From: Calliopsis andreniformis
Taxonomy: Eukaryota > Arthropoda > Insecta > Hymenoptera > Andrenidae
Direction of reading: 5' to 3'
Assembly (NCBI RefSeq): GCF_051401765.1
Contig: NW_027480422.1
Location: forward strand, 28,290,001 to 28,354,000
DNA length: 64,000 nucleotides
This document shows, piece after piece, positions 49,418 to 61,684 of the stretch. Within the stretch, counting starts at the first letter, position 1. Each line of letters begins with the position of its first letter. A program made the position numbers and the translations under genes. Under the pieces are notes generated by a model, which worked only from the letters and a program-made list of their open reading frames with translations, searched no databases and was not told where the DNA came from.

Positions 49418-51241
49418 GTAGAAATGACCTGTACTTTCACACTGGTTGCAATTATTCCTGTTATACGATGGAAAAACTGTTGCATTTTTATTGTATTTTA
49501 TGCTTCTGGCGTTAAATTTTAAGTCCATAGCTATGCGATCTGGTGGAGCAACGCCCTACAGTTAAGCCTAGGTTGCCCGGAACCAAGAAATGACCTTTAC
49601 TTTCACACTGTTTGCAAATATACATTATATACGATGGAAAAGCTGTTGTATTTATATTGTATTTTATGCTTCTTACGTTGACTTCTCAGGCCCTAACTAT
49701 TCGATCTGGTGGAACAACGCCCTAGAGTGAAGCCTAGGTTGCCCGGAACGTAGAAATGACCATAACTTTCACACTGGTTGCAATTATTCGTTTCATACAA
49801 TGGAAAAACTGTTCTATTTATTTTGTATTTTATGCTTCGCGCGTTGACTTCTAAGTCCCTCGCTATTCGGTCTGGTGCAGCAACGCCCTAGAGTGAAGCC
49901 TAGGTTACCGGGAACATAGAAATGACCAGTACATTCACACTGGTTGCAGTTATTCCTATCATACGATGGAATGACTGTTGCATTTTTATTGTATTTTATG
50001 CTTCTGGCGTTGACTTCTAAGTCCCTTGCTATTCGATCTGGTGGAGCAACTCCCAACAGCGAAACCTAGGTTGCCCGTAACGTAGAAATGACCTATACTT
50101 TCACACTGGTTGCAATTATTCCTGTTATACGATGGTAAAACTGTTGCACTTTTATTGTATTTTATGCTTCTGGCGTTGACTTCTAAGTCCTTAGCTATTC
50201 GATCTGGTGCAGCAACTCCCTACAGCGAAACCTACGTTGACCGTAACGTAGAAATGACCTGTAATTTCACACTGGTTGCAATTATTCCTGTTATACGATG
50301 GAAAAACTGTTGCATTTTTATTATATTTTATGCTTGTGGGGTTGACGTCTAAGTCCCTAGCTATTCGATCTGGTGGAGCAAGGCCCTAGTGCGAAGCCTA
50401 GGTTGCCCGGAACGTAGAAATGACCTGTACTTTCACACTGGTTGCAATTATTCATGTTATACAATAGAAAAACTGTTGCATTTTTATTGTATTTTATGCT
50501 TCTGGCGTTAAATTTTAAGTCCCTAGCTATGCGATCTGGTGGAGCAACACCCTACAGTTAAGCCTAGGTTGCCCGGAACCTAGAAATGACCTTTACTTTC
50601 ACACTGTTTGCAAATATACATTATATACGATGGAAAAGCTGTAGTATTTATATTGTATTGTATGCTTCTGACGTTGACTTCTTAGGCCCTAACTTTTCGA
50701 TCTGGTGGAACAACGCTCTATAGTGAAGCCTAGGTTGCCCGGAACGTAGAAATGACCGTTACTTTCACAATGTTTGCAATCATTCATTGTATACGGTGGA
50801 AAAACTCTTGTATTTATATTGTATTTTATGCTTCTGGCGTTGACTTCTAAAGCCGTAGCTATTCGATGTTGTGGAGCAACGCCCTAGAGTGAAGCCTATG
50901 TTGCACGGAACGTAGAAATGACAATAATCTTCACACTGGTTGCAATTATTCGTTTTATGCAATGGAAAAACTGTTCTATTAATTTTGTATTTTATGCTTG
51001 GGGCGTTGACTTCCAAGTCCCTAACAATTCGATCTGGTGGAGCAACGCCCTAGAGTAAAGACAAGGTTGCACGGAACGTAGGAATGACCATAACTTTCAC
51101 ACTGGTTGAAATTATTCTTTTCAACGATGGAAAACTGTTGTATTTTTATTGTATTTTATGCTTCTGGCGTTGAATTCTAAGTCCCTAACTATTCGATCTG
51201 GTGGAGCAACGCCCTACAGCGAAACCTAGGTTGCCCGGAAC
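49418..51241 (+). repeat. HOR-E partial unit, 5' part (11 monomers, 1,824 bp)
   Basis: Repeats at 51242 with an offset of 1,824 bp. It carries only the first eleven monomers of the E unit. The last, 51078-51241 (164 bp), begins like 52902 and ends like the monomer at 53068, with an E-start end (cgccctacagcgaaacc), a hybrid marking deletion of the other ~20 monomers. Confidence 0.85.
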
Positions 51242-54200
51242 GTAGAAATGACCTGTACTTTCACACTGGTTGCAATTATTCCTGTTATACGATGGAAAAA
51301 CTGTTGCATTTTTATTGTATTTTATGCTTCTGGCGTTAAATTTTAAGTCCATAGCTATGCGATCTGGTGGAGCAACGCCCTACAGTTAAGCCTAGGTTGC
51401 CCGGAACCAAGAAATGACCTTTACTTTCACACTGTTTGCAAATATACATTATATACGATGGAAAAGCTGTTGTATTTATATTGTATTTTATGCTTCTTAC
51501 GTTGACTTCTCAGGCCCTAACTATTCGATCTGGTGGAACAACGCCCTAGAGTGAAGCCTAGGTTGCCCGGAACGTAGAAATGACCATAACTTTCACACTG
51601 GTTGCAATTATTCGTTTCATACAATGGAAAAACTGTTCTATTTATTTTGTATTTTATGCTTCGCGCGTTGACTTCTAAGTCCCTCGCTATTCGGTCTGGT
51701 GCAGCAACGCCCTAGAGTGAAGCCTAGGTTACCGGCAACATAGAAATGACCAGTACATTCACACTGGTTGCAGTTATTCCTATCATACGATGGAAAGACT
51801 GTTGCATTTTTATTGTATTTTATGCTTCTGGCGTTGACTTCTAAGTCCCTTGCTATTCGATCTGGTGGAGCAACTCCCAACAGCGAAACCTAGGTTGCCC
51901 GTAACGTAGAAATGACCTATACTTTCACACTGGTTGCAATTATTCCTGTTATACGATGGTAAAACTGTTGCACTTTTATTGTATTTTATGCTTCTGGCGT
52001 TGACTTCTAAGTCCTTAGCTATTCGATCTGGTGCAGCAACTCCCTACAGCGAAACCTACGTTGACCGTAACGTAGAAATGACCTGTAATTTCACACTGGT
52101 TGCAATTATTCCTGTTATACGATGGAAAAACTGTTGCATTTTTATTATATTTTATGCTTGTGGGGTTGACGTCTAAGTCCCTAGCTATTCGATCTGGTGG
52201 AGCAAGGCCCTAGTGCGAAGCCTAGGTTGCCCGGAACGTAGAAATGACCTGTACTTTCACACTGGTTGCAATTATTCATGTTATACAATAGAAAAACTGT
52301 TGCATTTTTATTGTATTTTATGCTTCTGGCGTTAAATTTTAAGTCCCTAGCTATGCGATCTGGTGGAGCAACACACTACAGTTAAGCCTAGGTTGCCCGG
52401 AACCTAGAAATGACCTTTACTTTCACACTGTTTGCAAATATACATTATATACGATGGAAAAGCTGTAGTATTTATATTGTATTGTATGCTTCTGACGTTG
52501 ACTTCTTAGGCCCTAACTTTTCGATCTGGTGGAACAACGCTCTATAGTGAAGCCTAGGTTGCCCGGAACGTAGAAATGACCGTTACTTTCACAATGTTTG
52601 CAATCATTCATTGTATACGGTGGAAAAACTCTTGTATTTATATTGTATTTTATGCTTCTGGCGTTGACTTCTAAAGCCGTAGCTATTCGATGTTGTGGAG
52701 CAACGCCCTAGAGTGAAGCCTATGTTGCACGGAACGTAGAAATGACAATAATCTTCACACTGGTTGCAATTATTCGTTTTATGCAATGGAAAAACTGTTC
52801 TATTAATTTTGTATTTTATGCTTGGGGCGTTGACTTCCAAGTCCCTAACAATTCGATCTGGTGGAGCAACGCCCTAGAGTAAAGACAAGGTTGCACGGAA
52901 CGTAGGAATGACCATAACTTTCACACTGGTTGAAATTATTCGTTTTATCCGATGGAAAAGGTCTTGTATCTATATTGTATTTTATGCTTCTGGCGTTGAC
53001 TTCTAAGGTCCTAGCTATTCAATCTCGTGAGGCAACGTCCAAGAGTGAAGCCTATGTTGCTCGAAACGTAGTAATGACCATTGCTTTCACACTGGTTGCA
53101 ATTATTCTTTTCAACGATGGAAAACTGTTGTATTTTTATTGTATTTTATGCTTCTGGCGTTGAATTCTAAGTCCCTAACTATTCGATCTGGTGAAGCAAC
53201 GCCCTGGAGTTAGGCCTAGGTTGCCCGGAAGGTAGAAATGACCATAACTTTCACACTGCTTGCAATTATACATTTTATACGATGGAAACACAGTTATAAT
53301 TATGTTGTATTTTCTTCTCCTGGCGTTGAATTCTAAGTCCCTAGCTGTTCGATCTGGTGGAGCAACGCCCTAGAGTGAGGCCTAGGTTACCAGGAACATA
53401 GAAATGACGAGTACTTTCACACTGGTTGCAGCTTTCCTGTTATACGATGGAAAAACTGTTGCATTTTTATTGTATTTTGTGCTTCTGGTGTTGTATTTAA
53501 AGTCCCTAACTATTCGATCTGGTGGAGCAACGCCCTGGAGTTAGCCTGGGTTGCGCGGAACGTAGAAATGACCATAACATTCACACTGGTTGCAATTATT
53601 CCTTTTATACGATGGAAAAACTGTGTACTTTTATTGTGTTTTATGCTTCTGGCGTTGACTTCTTAGTCGCTAGCTATTCGATCTGGTGGAGCAACGCCCT
53701 ACAGCGAAACCTAGGTTGCCCGGAACGTAGAAATGACCTGTACTTTCACACTGGCTGCAATTATTCCTGTTATACGATGGAAAAACTGTTGCATTTTTAT
53801 TGTATTTTGTGCTTCTGGTGTTGTATTCAAAGTCCCTAACTATTCGATCTGGTGAAGCAACGCCCTGGAGTTAAGCCTAGGTTGCCCGGAACGTAGAAAT
53901 GACCATAACTTTCACACTGGTTGCAATTATTCCTTTTATACGATGGAAAAACTGTTTTATTTTTATTGTGTTTTATGCTTCTGGCGTTGACTTCTTAGTC
54001 GCTAGCTATTCGATCTGGTGGAGCAACGCCCTACAGCGAAACCTAGGTTGCCCGGAACCAAGAAATGACCTTTACTTTCACACTGTTTGCAACTATACAT
54101 TATATACGATGGAAAAGCTGTTGTATTTATATTGTATTTTATGCTTCTGACGTTGACTTCTCAGGCCCTAACTATTCGATCTGGTGGAACAACGCCCTAG

Positions 54201-56380
54201 AGTGAAGCCTAGGTTGCCCGGAACGTAGAAATGACCATAACTATCACACTGGTTGTAATTATACGTTTCATACAATGGAAAAACTGTTCTATTTATTTTG
54301 TATTTTATGCTTCGCGCGTTGACTTCTAAGGCCCTAACTATGCGATCTGGTGGAGCAACGCTCTTGAGTGAAGCCTCGGTTGCCCGGAACGTAGAAATGA
54401 CCAGTACTTTCACTCTGTTTGCAGTTATTCCTGTTATACAATGGAGAAACTGTTGCATTTTGAATGTATTTTATGCTTCTGCCGTTGTACTCAAAGTCCC
54501 TAACTATTCGATCTGGTGAAGCAACGCCCTGGAGTTAGGCCTAGGTTGCCCGGAAGGTAGAAATGACCATAACTTTCACACTGCTTGCAATCATTCATTT
54601 TATACGTTGGAAATGATGTTGTATCTATATTGTATTTAATGCTTCTGGAGTTGACTCCTAAGGCCGTAGCTATTCGATGCGGTGGAGCAACGCCCAAGAG
54701 TGAAACCTAGGTTGCCCGGAACGTAGAAATGACCATTACTTTCACACTGGATGCAATTATTCCTTTTATGCGATGGAAAAACTGTTGCATGTTTATTGTA
54801 TTTTATGCTTCTGGTGTTGTATTCAAAGTCCCTAACTATTCGATCTGGTGGAGCAACGCCCTGGAGTTAGCCTAGGTTGCGCGGAACGTAGAAATGACCA
54901 TAACATTTACACTGGTTGCACTTATTCCTTTTATACGATGGAAAAACTGTGTATTTTTATTGTGTTTTATGCTTCTGGCGTTGACTTCTTAGTCGCTAGC
55001 TATTCGATCTGGTGGAGCAACGCCCTACAGCGAAACCTAGGTTGCCCGGAACGTAGAAATGACCTGTACTTTCACACAGGCTGCAATTATTCCTGTTATA
55101 CGATGGAAAAACTGTTGCATTTTTATTGTATTTTGTGCTTCTGGTGTTGTATTCAAAGTCCCTAACTATTCGATCTGGTGGAGCAACGCCCTGGAGTTAA
55201 GCCTAGGTTGCCCGGAACGTAGAAATGACCATAACTTTCACACTGGTTGCAATTATTCCTTTTATACGATGGAAAAACTGTTTTATTTTTATTGTGTTTT
55301 ATGCTTCTGGCGTTGACTTCTTAGTCGCTAGCTATTCGATCTGGTGGAGCAACGCCCTACAGCGAAACCTAGGTTGCCCGGAACCAAGAAATGACCTTTA
55401 CTTTCACACTGTCTGCAACTATACATTATATACGATGGAAAAGCTGTTGTATTTATATTGTATTTTATGCTTCTGACGTTGACTTCTCAGGCCCTAACTA
55501 TTCGATCTGGTGGAACAACGCCCTAGAGTGAAGCCTAGGTTGCCCGGAACGTAGAAATGACCTTAACTTTCACACTGGTTGTAATTATACGTTTCATACA
55601 ATGGAAAAACTGTTCTATTTATTTTGTATTTTATGCTTCGCGCGTTGACTTCTAAGGCCCTAACTATGCGATCTGGTGGAGCAACGCTCTTGAGTGAAGC
55701 CTCGGTTGCCCGGAACGTAGAAATGACCAGTACTTTCACTCTGTTTGCAGTTATTCCTGTTATACAATGGAGAAACTGTTGCATTTTGAATGTATTTTAT
55801 GCTTCTGCCGTTGTACTCAAAGTCCCTAACTATTCGATCTGGTGGAGCAACGCCCTGGAGTTAGGCCTAGGTTGCCCGGAAGGTAGAAATGACCATAACT
55901 TTCACACTGTTTGCAATCATTCATTTTATACGTTGGAAATGCTGTTGTATCTATATTGTATTTTATGCTTCTGGAGTTGACTCCTAAGGCCGTAGCTATT
56001 CGATGCGGTGGAGCAACGCCCAAGAGTGAAACCTAGGTTGCCCGGAACGTAGAAATGACCATTACTTTCACACTGGATGCAATTATTCCTTTTATACGAT
56101 GGAAAAACTGTTGCATGTTTATTGTATTTTATGCTTCTGGCGTTAAATTCTAAGTCCCTAACTATGCGATCTGGTGGAGCAACGCCCTGACGTAAAGCCT
56201 AGGTTGCCCGGAACGTAGAAATGACCATAACTTTCACACTGGTTGCAATTATTCCTTTTATACGATGGAAAAACTGTTGTATTTTTATTGTGTTTTATGC
56301 TTCTGGCGTTGACTTCTTAGTCGCTAGCTACTCGATCTGGTGGAGCAACGCCCTACAGCGAAACCTAGGTTGCCCGGAAC
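51242..56380 (+). repeat. HOR-E unit 1, 31 monomers, 5,139 bp
   Basis: First near-complete E unit. Short monomers are at 53068 (164 bp), 53398 (164 bp), 53562, 54723 and 54888 (165 bp each), all repeated in the next unit. It lacks one 165 bp monomer that the next unit has at 57709. Apart from that, differences are sparse, for example accggcaac near 51735 where the next unit has accgggaac. Confidence 0.92.
53562..56213 (+). repeat. Nested 1,326-bp tandem duplication inside HOR-E
   Basis: Eight monomers (53562-54887) are followed by a second version (54888-56213), both starting with the private tgcgcggaacgtag, cataaca and aaaaactgtgta markers. The first version ends in a hybrid monomer (54723, 165 bp) whose 5' half matches 56049 and whose 3' half (tctggtgttgtattcaaag) leads back to the start. 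The same pair is in the next unit at 58866-61517, so the duplication predates amplification of the unit. Confidence 0.88.
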
Positions 56381-59300
56381 GTAGAAATGACCTGTACTTT
56401 CACACTGGTTGCAATTATTCCTGTTATACGATGGAAAAACTGTTGCATTTTTATTGTATTTTATGCTTCTGGCGTTAAATTTTAAGTCCATAGCTATGCG
56501 ATCTGGTGGAGCAACGCCCTACAGTTAAGCCTAGGTTGCCCGGAACCAAGAAATGACCTTTACTTTCACACTGTTTGCAAATATACATTATATACGATGG
56601 AAAAGCTGTTGTATTTATATTGTATTTTATGCTTCTTACGTTGACTTCTCAGGCCCTAACTATTCGATCTGGTGGAACAACGCCCTAGAGTGAAGCCTAG
56701 GTTGCCCGGAACGTAGAAATGACCATAACTTTCACACTGGTTGCAATTATTCGTTTCATACAATGGAAAAACTGTTCTATTTATTTTGTATTTTATGCTT
56801 CGCGCGTTGACTTCTAAGTCCCTCGCTATTCGGTCTGGTGCAGCAACGCCCTAGAGTGAAGCCTAGGTTACCGGGAACATAGAAATGACCAGTACATTCA
56901 CACTGGTTGCAGTTATTCCTATCATACGATGGAAAGACTGTTGCATTTTTATTGTATTTTATGCTTCTGGCGTTGACTTCTAAGTCCCTAGCTATTCGAT
57001 CTGGTGGAGCAACTCCCAACAGCGAAACCTAGGTTGCCCGTAACGTAGAAATGACCTGTACTTTCACACTGGTTGCAATTATTCCTGTTATACGATGGTA
57101 AAACTGTTGCACTTTTATTGTATTTTATGCTTCTGGCGTTGACTTCTAAGTCCTTAGCTATTCGATCTGGTGCAGCAACTCCCTACAGCGAAACCTACGT
57201 TGACCGTAACGTAGAAATGACCTGTAATTTCACACTGGTTGCAATTATTCCTGTTATACGATGGAAAAACTGTTGCATTTTTATTATATTTTATGCTTGT
57301 GGGGTTGACGTCTAAGTCCCTAGCTATTCGATCTGGTGGAGCAAGGCCCTAGTGCGAAGCCTAGGTTGCCCGGAACGTAGAAATGACCTGTACTTTCACA
57401 CTGGTTGCAATTATTCCTGTTATACAATAGAAAAACTGTTGCATTTTTATTGTATTTTATGCTTCTGGCGTTAAATTTTAAGTCCCTAGCTATGCGAACT
57501 GGTGGAGCAACACCCTACAGTTAAGCCTAGGTTGCCCGGAACCTAGAAATGACCTTTACTTTCACACTGTTTGCAAATATACATTATATACGATGGAAAA
57601 GCTGTAGTATTTATATTGTATTGTATGCTTCTGACGTTGACTTCTTAGGCCCTAACTTTTCGATCTGGTGGAACAACGCTCTATAGTGAAGCCTAGGTTG
57701 CCCGGAACGTAGAAAAGACCATAACTTTCACACTGGTTGCAATTATTCGTTTCATACAATGGAAAAACTGTTCTTTTATTTTGTATTTTATGCTTCACGC
57801 GTTGACTTCTAAGGGCCTAGCTATTCGATCTGGTGGAGCAACGCCCTAGAGTGAAGCCTAGGTTGCCCGGAACGTAGAAATGACCGTTACTTTCACAATG
57901 TTTGCAATCATTCATTGTATACGGTGGAAAAACTCTTGTATTTATATTGTATTTTATGCTTCTGGCGTTGACTTCTAAAGCCGTAGCTATTCGATGTTGT
58001 GGAGCAACGCCGTAGAGTGAAGCCTATGTTGCACGGAACGTAGAAATGACCATAATCTTCACACTGGTTGCAATTATTCGTTTTATGCAATGGAAAAACT
58101 GTTCTATTAATTTTGTATTTTATGCTTGGGGCGTTGACTTCCAAGTCCCTAACAATTCGATCTGGTGGAGCAACGCCCTAGAGTAAAGACAAGGTTGCAC
58201 GGAACGTAGGAATGACCATAACTTTCACACTGGTTGAAATTATTCGTTTTATCCGATGGAAAAGGTGTTGTATCTATATTGTATTTTATGCTTCTGGCGT
58301 TGACTTCTAAGGTCCTAGCTATTCAATCTCGTGAGGCAACGTCCAAGAGTGAAGCCTATGTTGCCCGAAACGTAGTAATGACCATTGCTTTCACACTGGT
58401 TGCAATTATTCTTTTCAACGATGGAAAACTGTTGTATTTTTATTGTATTTTATGCTTCTGGCGTTGAATTCTAAGTCCCTAACTATTCGATCTGGTGAAG
58501 CAACGCCCTGGAGTTAGGCCTAGGTTGCCCGGAAGGTAGAAATGACCATAACTTTCACACTGCTTGCAATTATACATTTTATACGATGGAAACACAGTTA
58601 TAATTATGTTGTATTTTCTTCTCCTGGCGTTGAATTCTAAGTCCCTAGCTGTTCGATCTGGTGGAGCAACGCCCTAGAGTGAGGCCTAGGTTACCAGGAA
58701 CATAGAAATGACGAGTACTTTCACACTGGTTGCAGCTTTCCTGTTATACGATGGAAAAACTGTTGCATTTTTATTGTATTTTGTGCTTCTGGTGTTGTAT
58801 TTAAAGTCCCTAACTATTCGATCTGGTGGAGCAACGCCCTGGAGTTAGCCTGGGTTGCGCGGAACGTAGAAATGACCATAACATTCACACTGGTTGCAAT
58901 TATTCCTTTTATACGATGGAAAAACTGTGTACTTTTATTGTGTTTTATGCTTCTGGCGTTGACTTCTTAGTCGCTAGCTATTCGATCTGGTGGAGCAACG
59001 CCCTACAGCGAAACCTAGGTTGCCCGGAACGTAGAAATGACCTGTACTTTCACACTGGCTGCAATTATTCCTGTTATACGATGGAAAAACTGTTGCATTT
59101 TTATTGTATTTTGTGCTTCTGGTGTTGTATTCAAAGTCCCTAACTATTCGATCTGGTGGAGCAACGCCCTGGAGTTAAGCCTAGGTTGCCCGGAACGTAG
59201 AAATGACCATAACTTTCACACTGGTTGCAATTATTCCTTTTATACGATGGAAAAACTGTTTTATTTTTATTGTGTTTTATGCTTCTGTCGTTGACTTCTT

Positions 59301-61684
59301 AGTCGCTAGCTATTCGATCTGGTGGAGCAACGCCCTACAGCGAAACCTAGGTTGCCCGGAACCAAGAAATGACCTTTACTTTCACACTGTTTGCAACTAT
59401 ACATTATATACGATGGAAAAGCTGTTGTATTTATATTGTATTTTATGCTTCTGACGTTGACTTCTCAGGCCCTAACTATTCGATCTGGTGGAACAACGCC
59501 CTAGAGTGAAGCCTAGGTTGCCCGGAACGTAGAAATGACCATAACTATCACACTGGTTGTAATTATACGTTTCATACAATGGAAAAACTGTTCTATTTAT
59601 TTTGTATTTTATGCTTCGCGCGTTGACTTCTAAGGCCCTAACTATGCGATCTGGTGGAGCAACGCTCTTGAGTGAAGCCTCGGTTGCCCGGAACGTAGAA
59701 ATGACCAGTACTTTCACTCTGTTTGCAGTTATTCCTGTTATACAATGGAGAAACTGTTGCATTTTGAATGTATTTTATGCTTCTGCCGTTGTACTCAAAG
59801 TCCCTAACTATTCGATCTGGTGAAGCAACGCCCTGGAGTTAGGCCTAGGTTGCCCGGAAGGTAGAAATGACCATAACTTTCACACTGCTTGCAATCATTC
59901 ATTTTATACGTTGGAAATGATGTTGTATCTATATTGTATTTAATGCTTCTGGAGTTGACTCCTAAGGCCGTAGCTATTCGATGCGGTGGAGCAACGCCCA
60001 AGAGTGAAACCTAGGTTGCCCGGAACGTAGAAATGACCATTACTTTCACACTGGATGCAATTATTCCTTTTATGCGATGGAAAAACTGTTGCATGTTTAT
60101 TGTATTTTATGCTTCTGGTGTTGTATTCAAAGTCCCTAACTATTCGATCTGGTGGAGCAACGCCCTGGAGTTAGCCTAGGTTGCGCGGAACGTAGAAATG
60201 ACCATAACATTTACACTGGTTGCACTTATTCCTTTTATACGATGGAAAAACTGTGTATTTTTATTGTGTTTTATGCTTCTGGCGTTGACTTCTTAGTCGC
60301 TAGCTATTCGATCTGGTGGAGCAACGCCCTACAGCGAAACCTAGGTTGCCCGGAACGTAGAAATGACCTGTACTTTCACACAGGCTGCAATTATTCCTGT
60401 TATACGATGGAAAAACTGTTGCATTTTTATTGTATTTTGTGCTTCTGGTGTTGTATTCAAAGTCCCTAACTATTCGATCTGGTGGAGCAACGCCCTGGAG
60501 TTAAGCCTAGGTTGCCCGGAACGTAGAAATGACCATAACTTTCACACTGGTTGCAATTATTCCTTTTATACGATGGAAAAACTGTTTTATTTTTATTGTG
60601 TTTTATGCTTCTGGCGTTGACTTCTTAGTCGCTAGCTATTCGATCTGGTGGAGCAACGCCCTACAGCGAAACCTAGGTTGCCCGGAACCAAGAAATGACC
60701 TTTACTTTCACACTGTCTGCAACTATACATTATATACGATGGAAAAGCTGTTGTATTTATATTGTATTTTATGCTTCTGACGTTGACTTCTCAGGCCCTA
60801 ACTATTCGATCTGGTGGAACAACGCCCTAGAGTGAAGCCTAGGTTGCCCGGAACGTAGAAATGACCTTAACTTTCACACTGGTTGTAATTATACGTTTCA
60901 TACAATGGAAAAACTGTTCTATTTATTTTGTATTTTATGCTTCGCGCGTTGACTTCTAAGGCCCTAACTATGCGATCTGGTGGAGCAACGCTCTTGAGTG
61001 AAGCCTCGGTTGCCCGGAACGTAGAAATGACCAGTACTTTCACTCTGTTTGCAGTTATTCCTGTTATACAATGGAGAAACTGTTGCATTTTGAATGTATT
61101 TTATGCTTCTGCCGTTGTACTCAAAGTCCCTAACTATTCGATCTGGTGGAGCAACGCCCTGGAGTTAGGCCTAGGTTGCCCGGAAGGTAGAAATGACCAT
61201 AACTTTCACACTGTTTGCAATCATTCATTTTATACGTTGGAAATGCTGTTGTATCTATATTGTATTTTATGCTTCTGGAGTTGACTCCTAAGGCCGTAGC
61301 TATTCGATGCGGTGGAGCAACGCCCAAGAGTGAAACCTAGGTTGCCCGGAACGTAGAAATGACCATTACTTTCACACTGGATGCAATTATTCCTTTTATA
61401 CGATGGAAAAACTGTTGCATGTTTATTGTATTTTATGCTTCTGGCGTTAAATTCTAAGTCCCTAACTATGCGATCTGGTGGAGCAACGCCCTGACGTAAA
61501 GCCTAGGTTGCCCGGAACGTAGAAATGACCATAACTTTCACACTGGTTGCAATTATTCCTTTTATACGATGGAAAAACTGTTGTATTTTTATTGTGTTTT
61601 ATGCTTCTGGCGTTGACTTCTTAGTCGCTAGCTACTCGATCTGGTGGAGCAACGCCCTACAGCGAAACCTAGGTTGCCCGGAAC
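56381..61684 (+). repeat. HOR-E unit 2, 32 monomers, 5,304 bp
   Basis: Second near-complete E unit in direct tandem with the first (offset 5,139 up to 57708, then 5,304). It has the extra 165 bp monomer 57709-57873, whose first ~100 bases match A1 of HOR-A (gtagaaaagaccataac, cgtttcatacaatgg). Total length is 32 x 166 minus 8, from short monomers at 57709, 58372, 58702, 58866, 60027 and 60192. Confidence 0.92.
57709..57873 (+). repeat. A1-like monomer present in only one HOR-E unit
   Basis: It is missing from the E unit at 51242, where 52404 is followed directly by 52570. Its 5' ~100 bases match A1 (138 and 5945) with two or three differences, one of them a lost base in ctgttcttttatttt, which makes it 165 bp. 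The 3' part is a common-type end. The monomer before it (57543) matches A35, so the order A35-A1 is conserved between the two HOR families. Confidence 0.8.
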
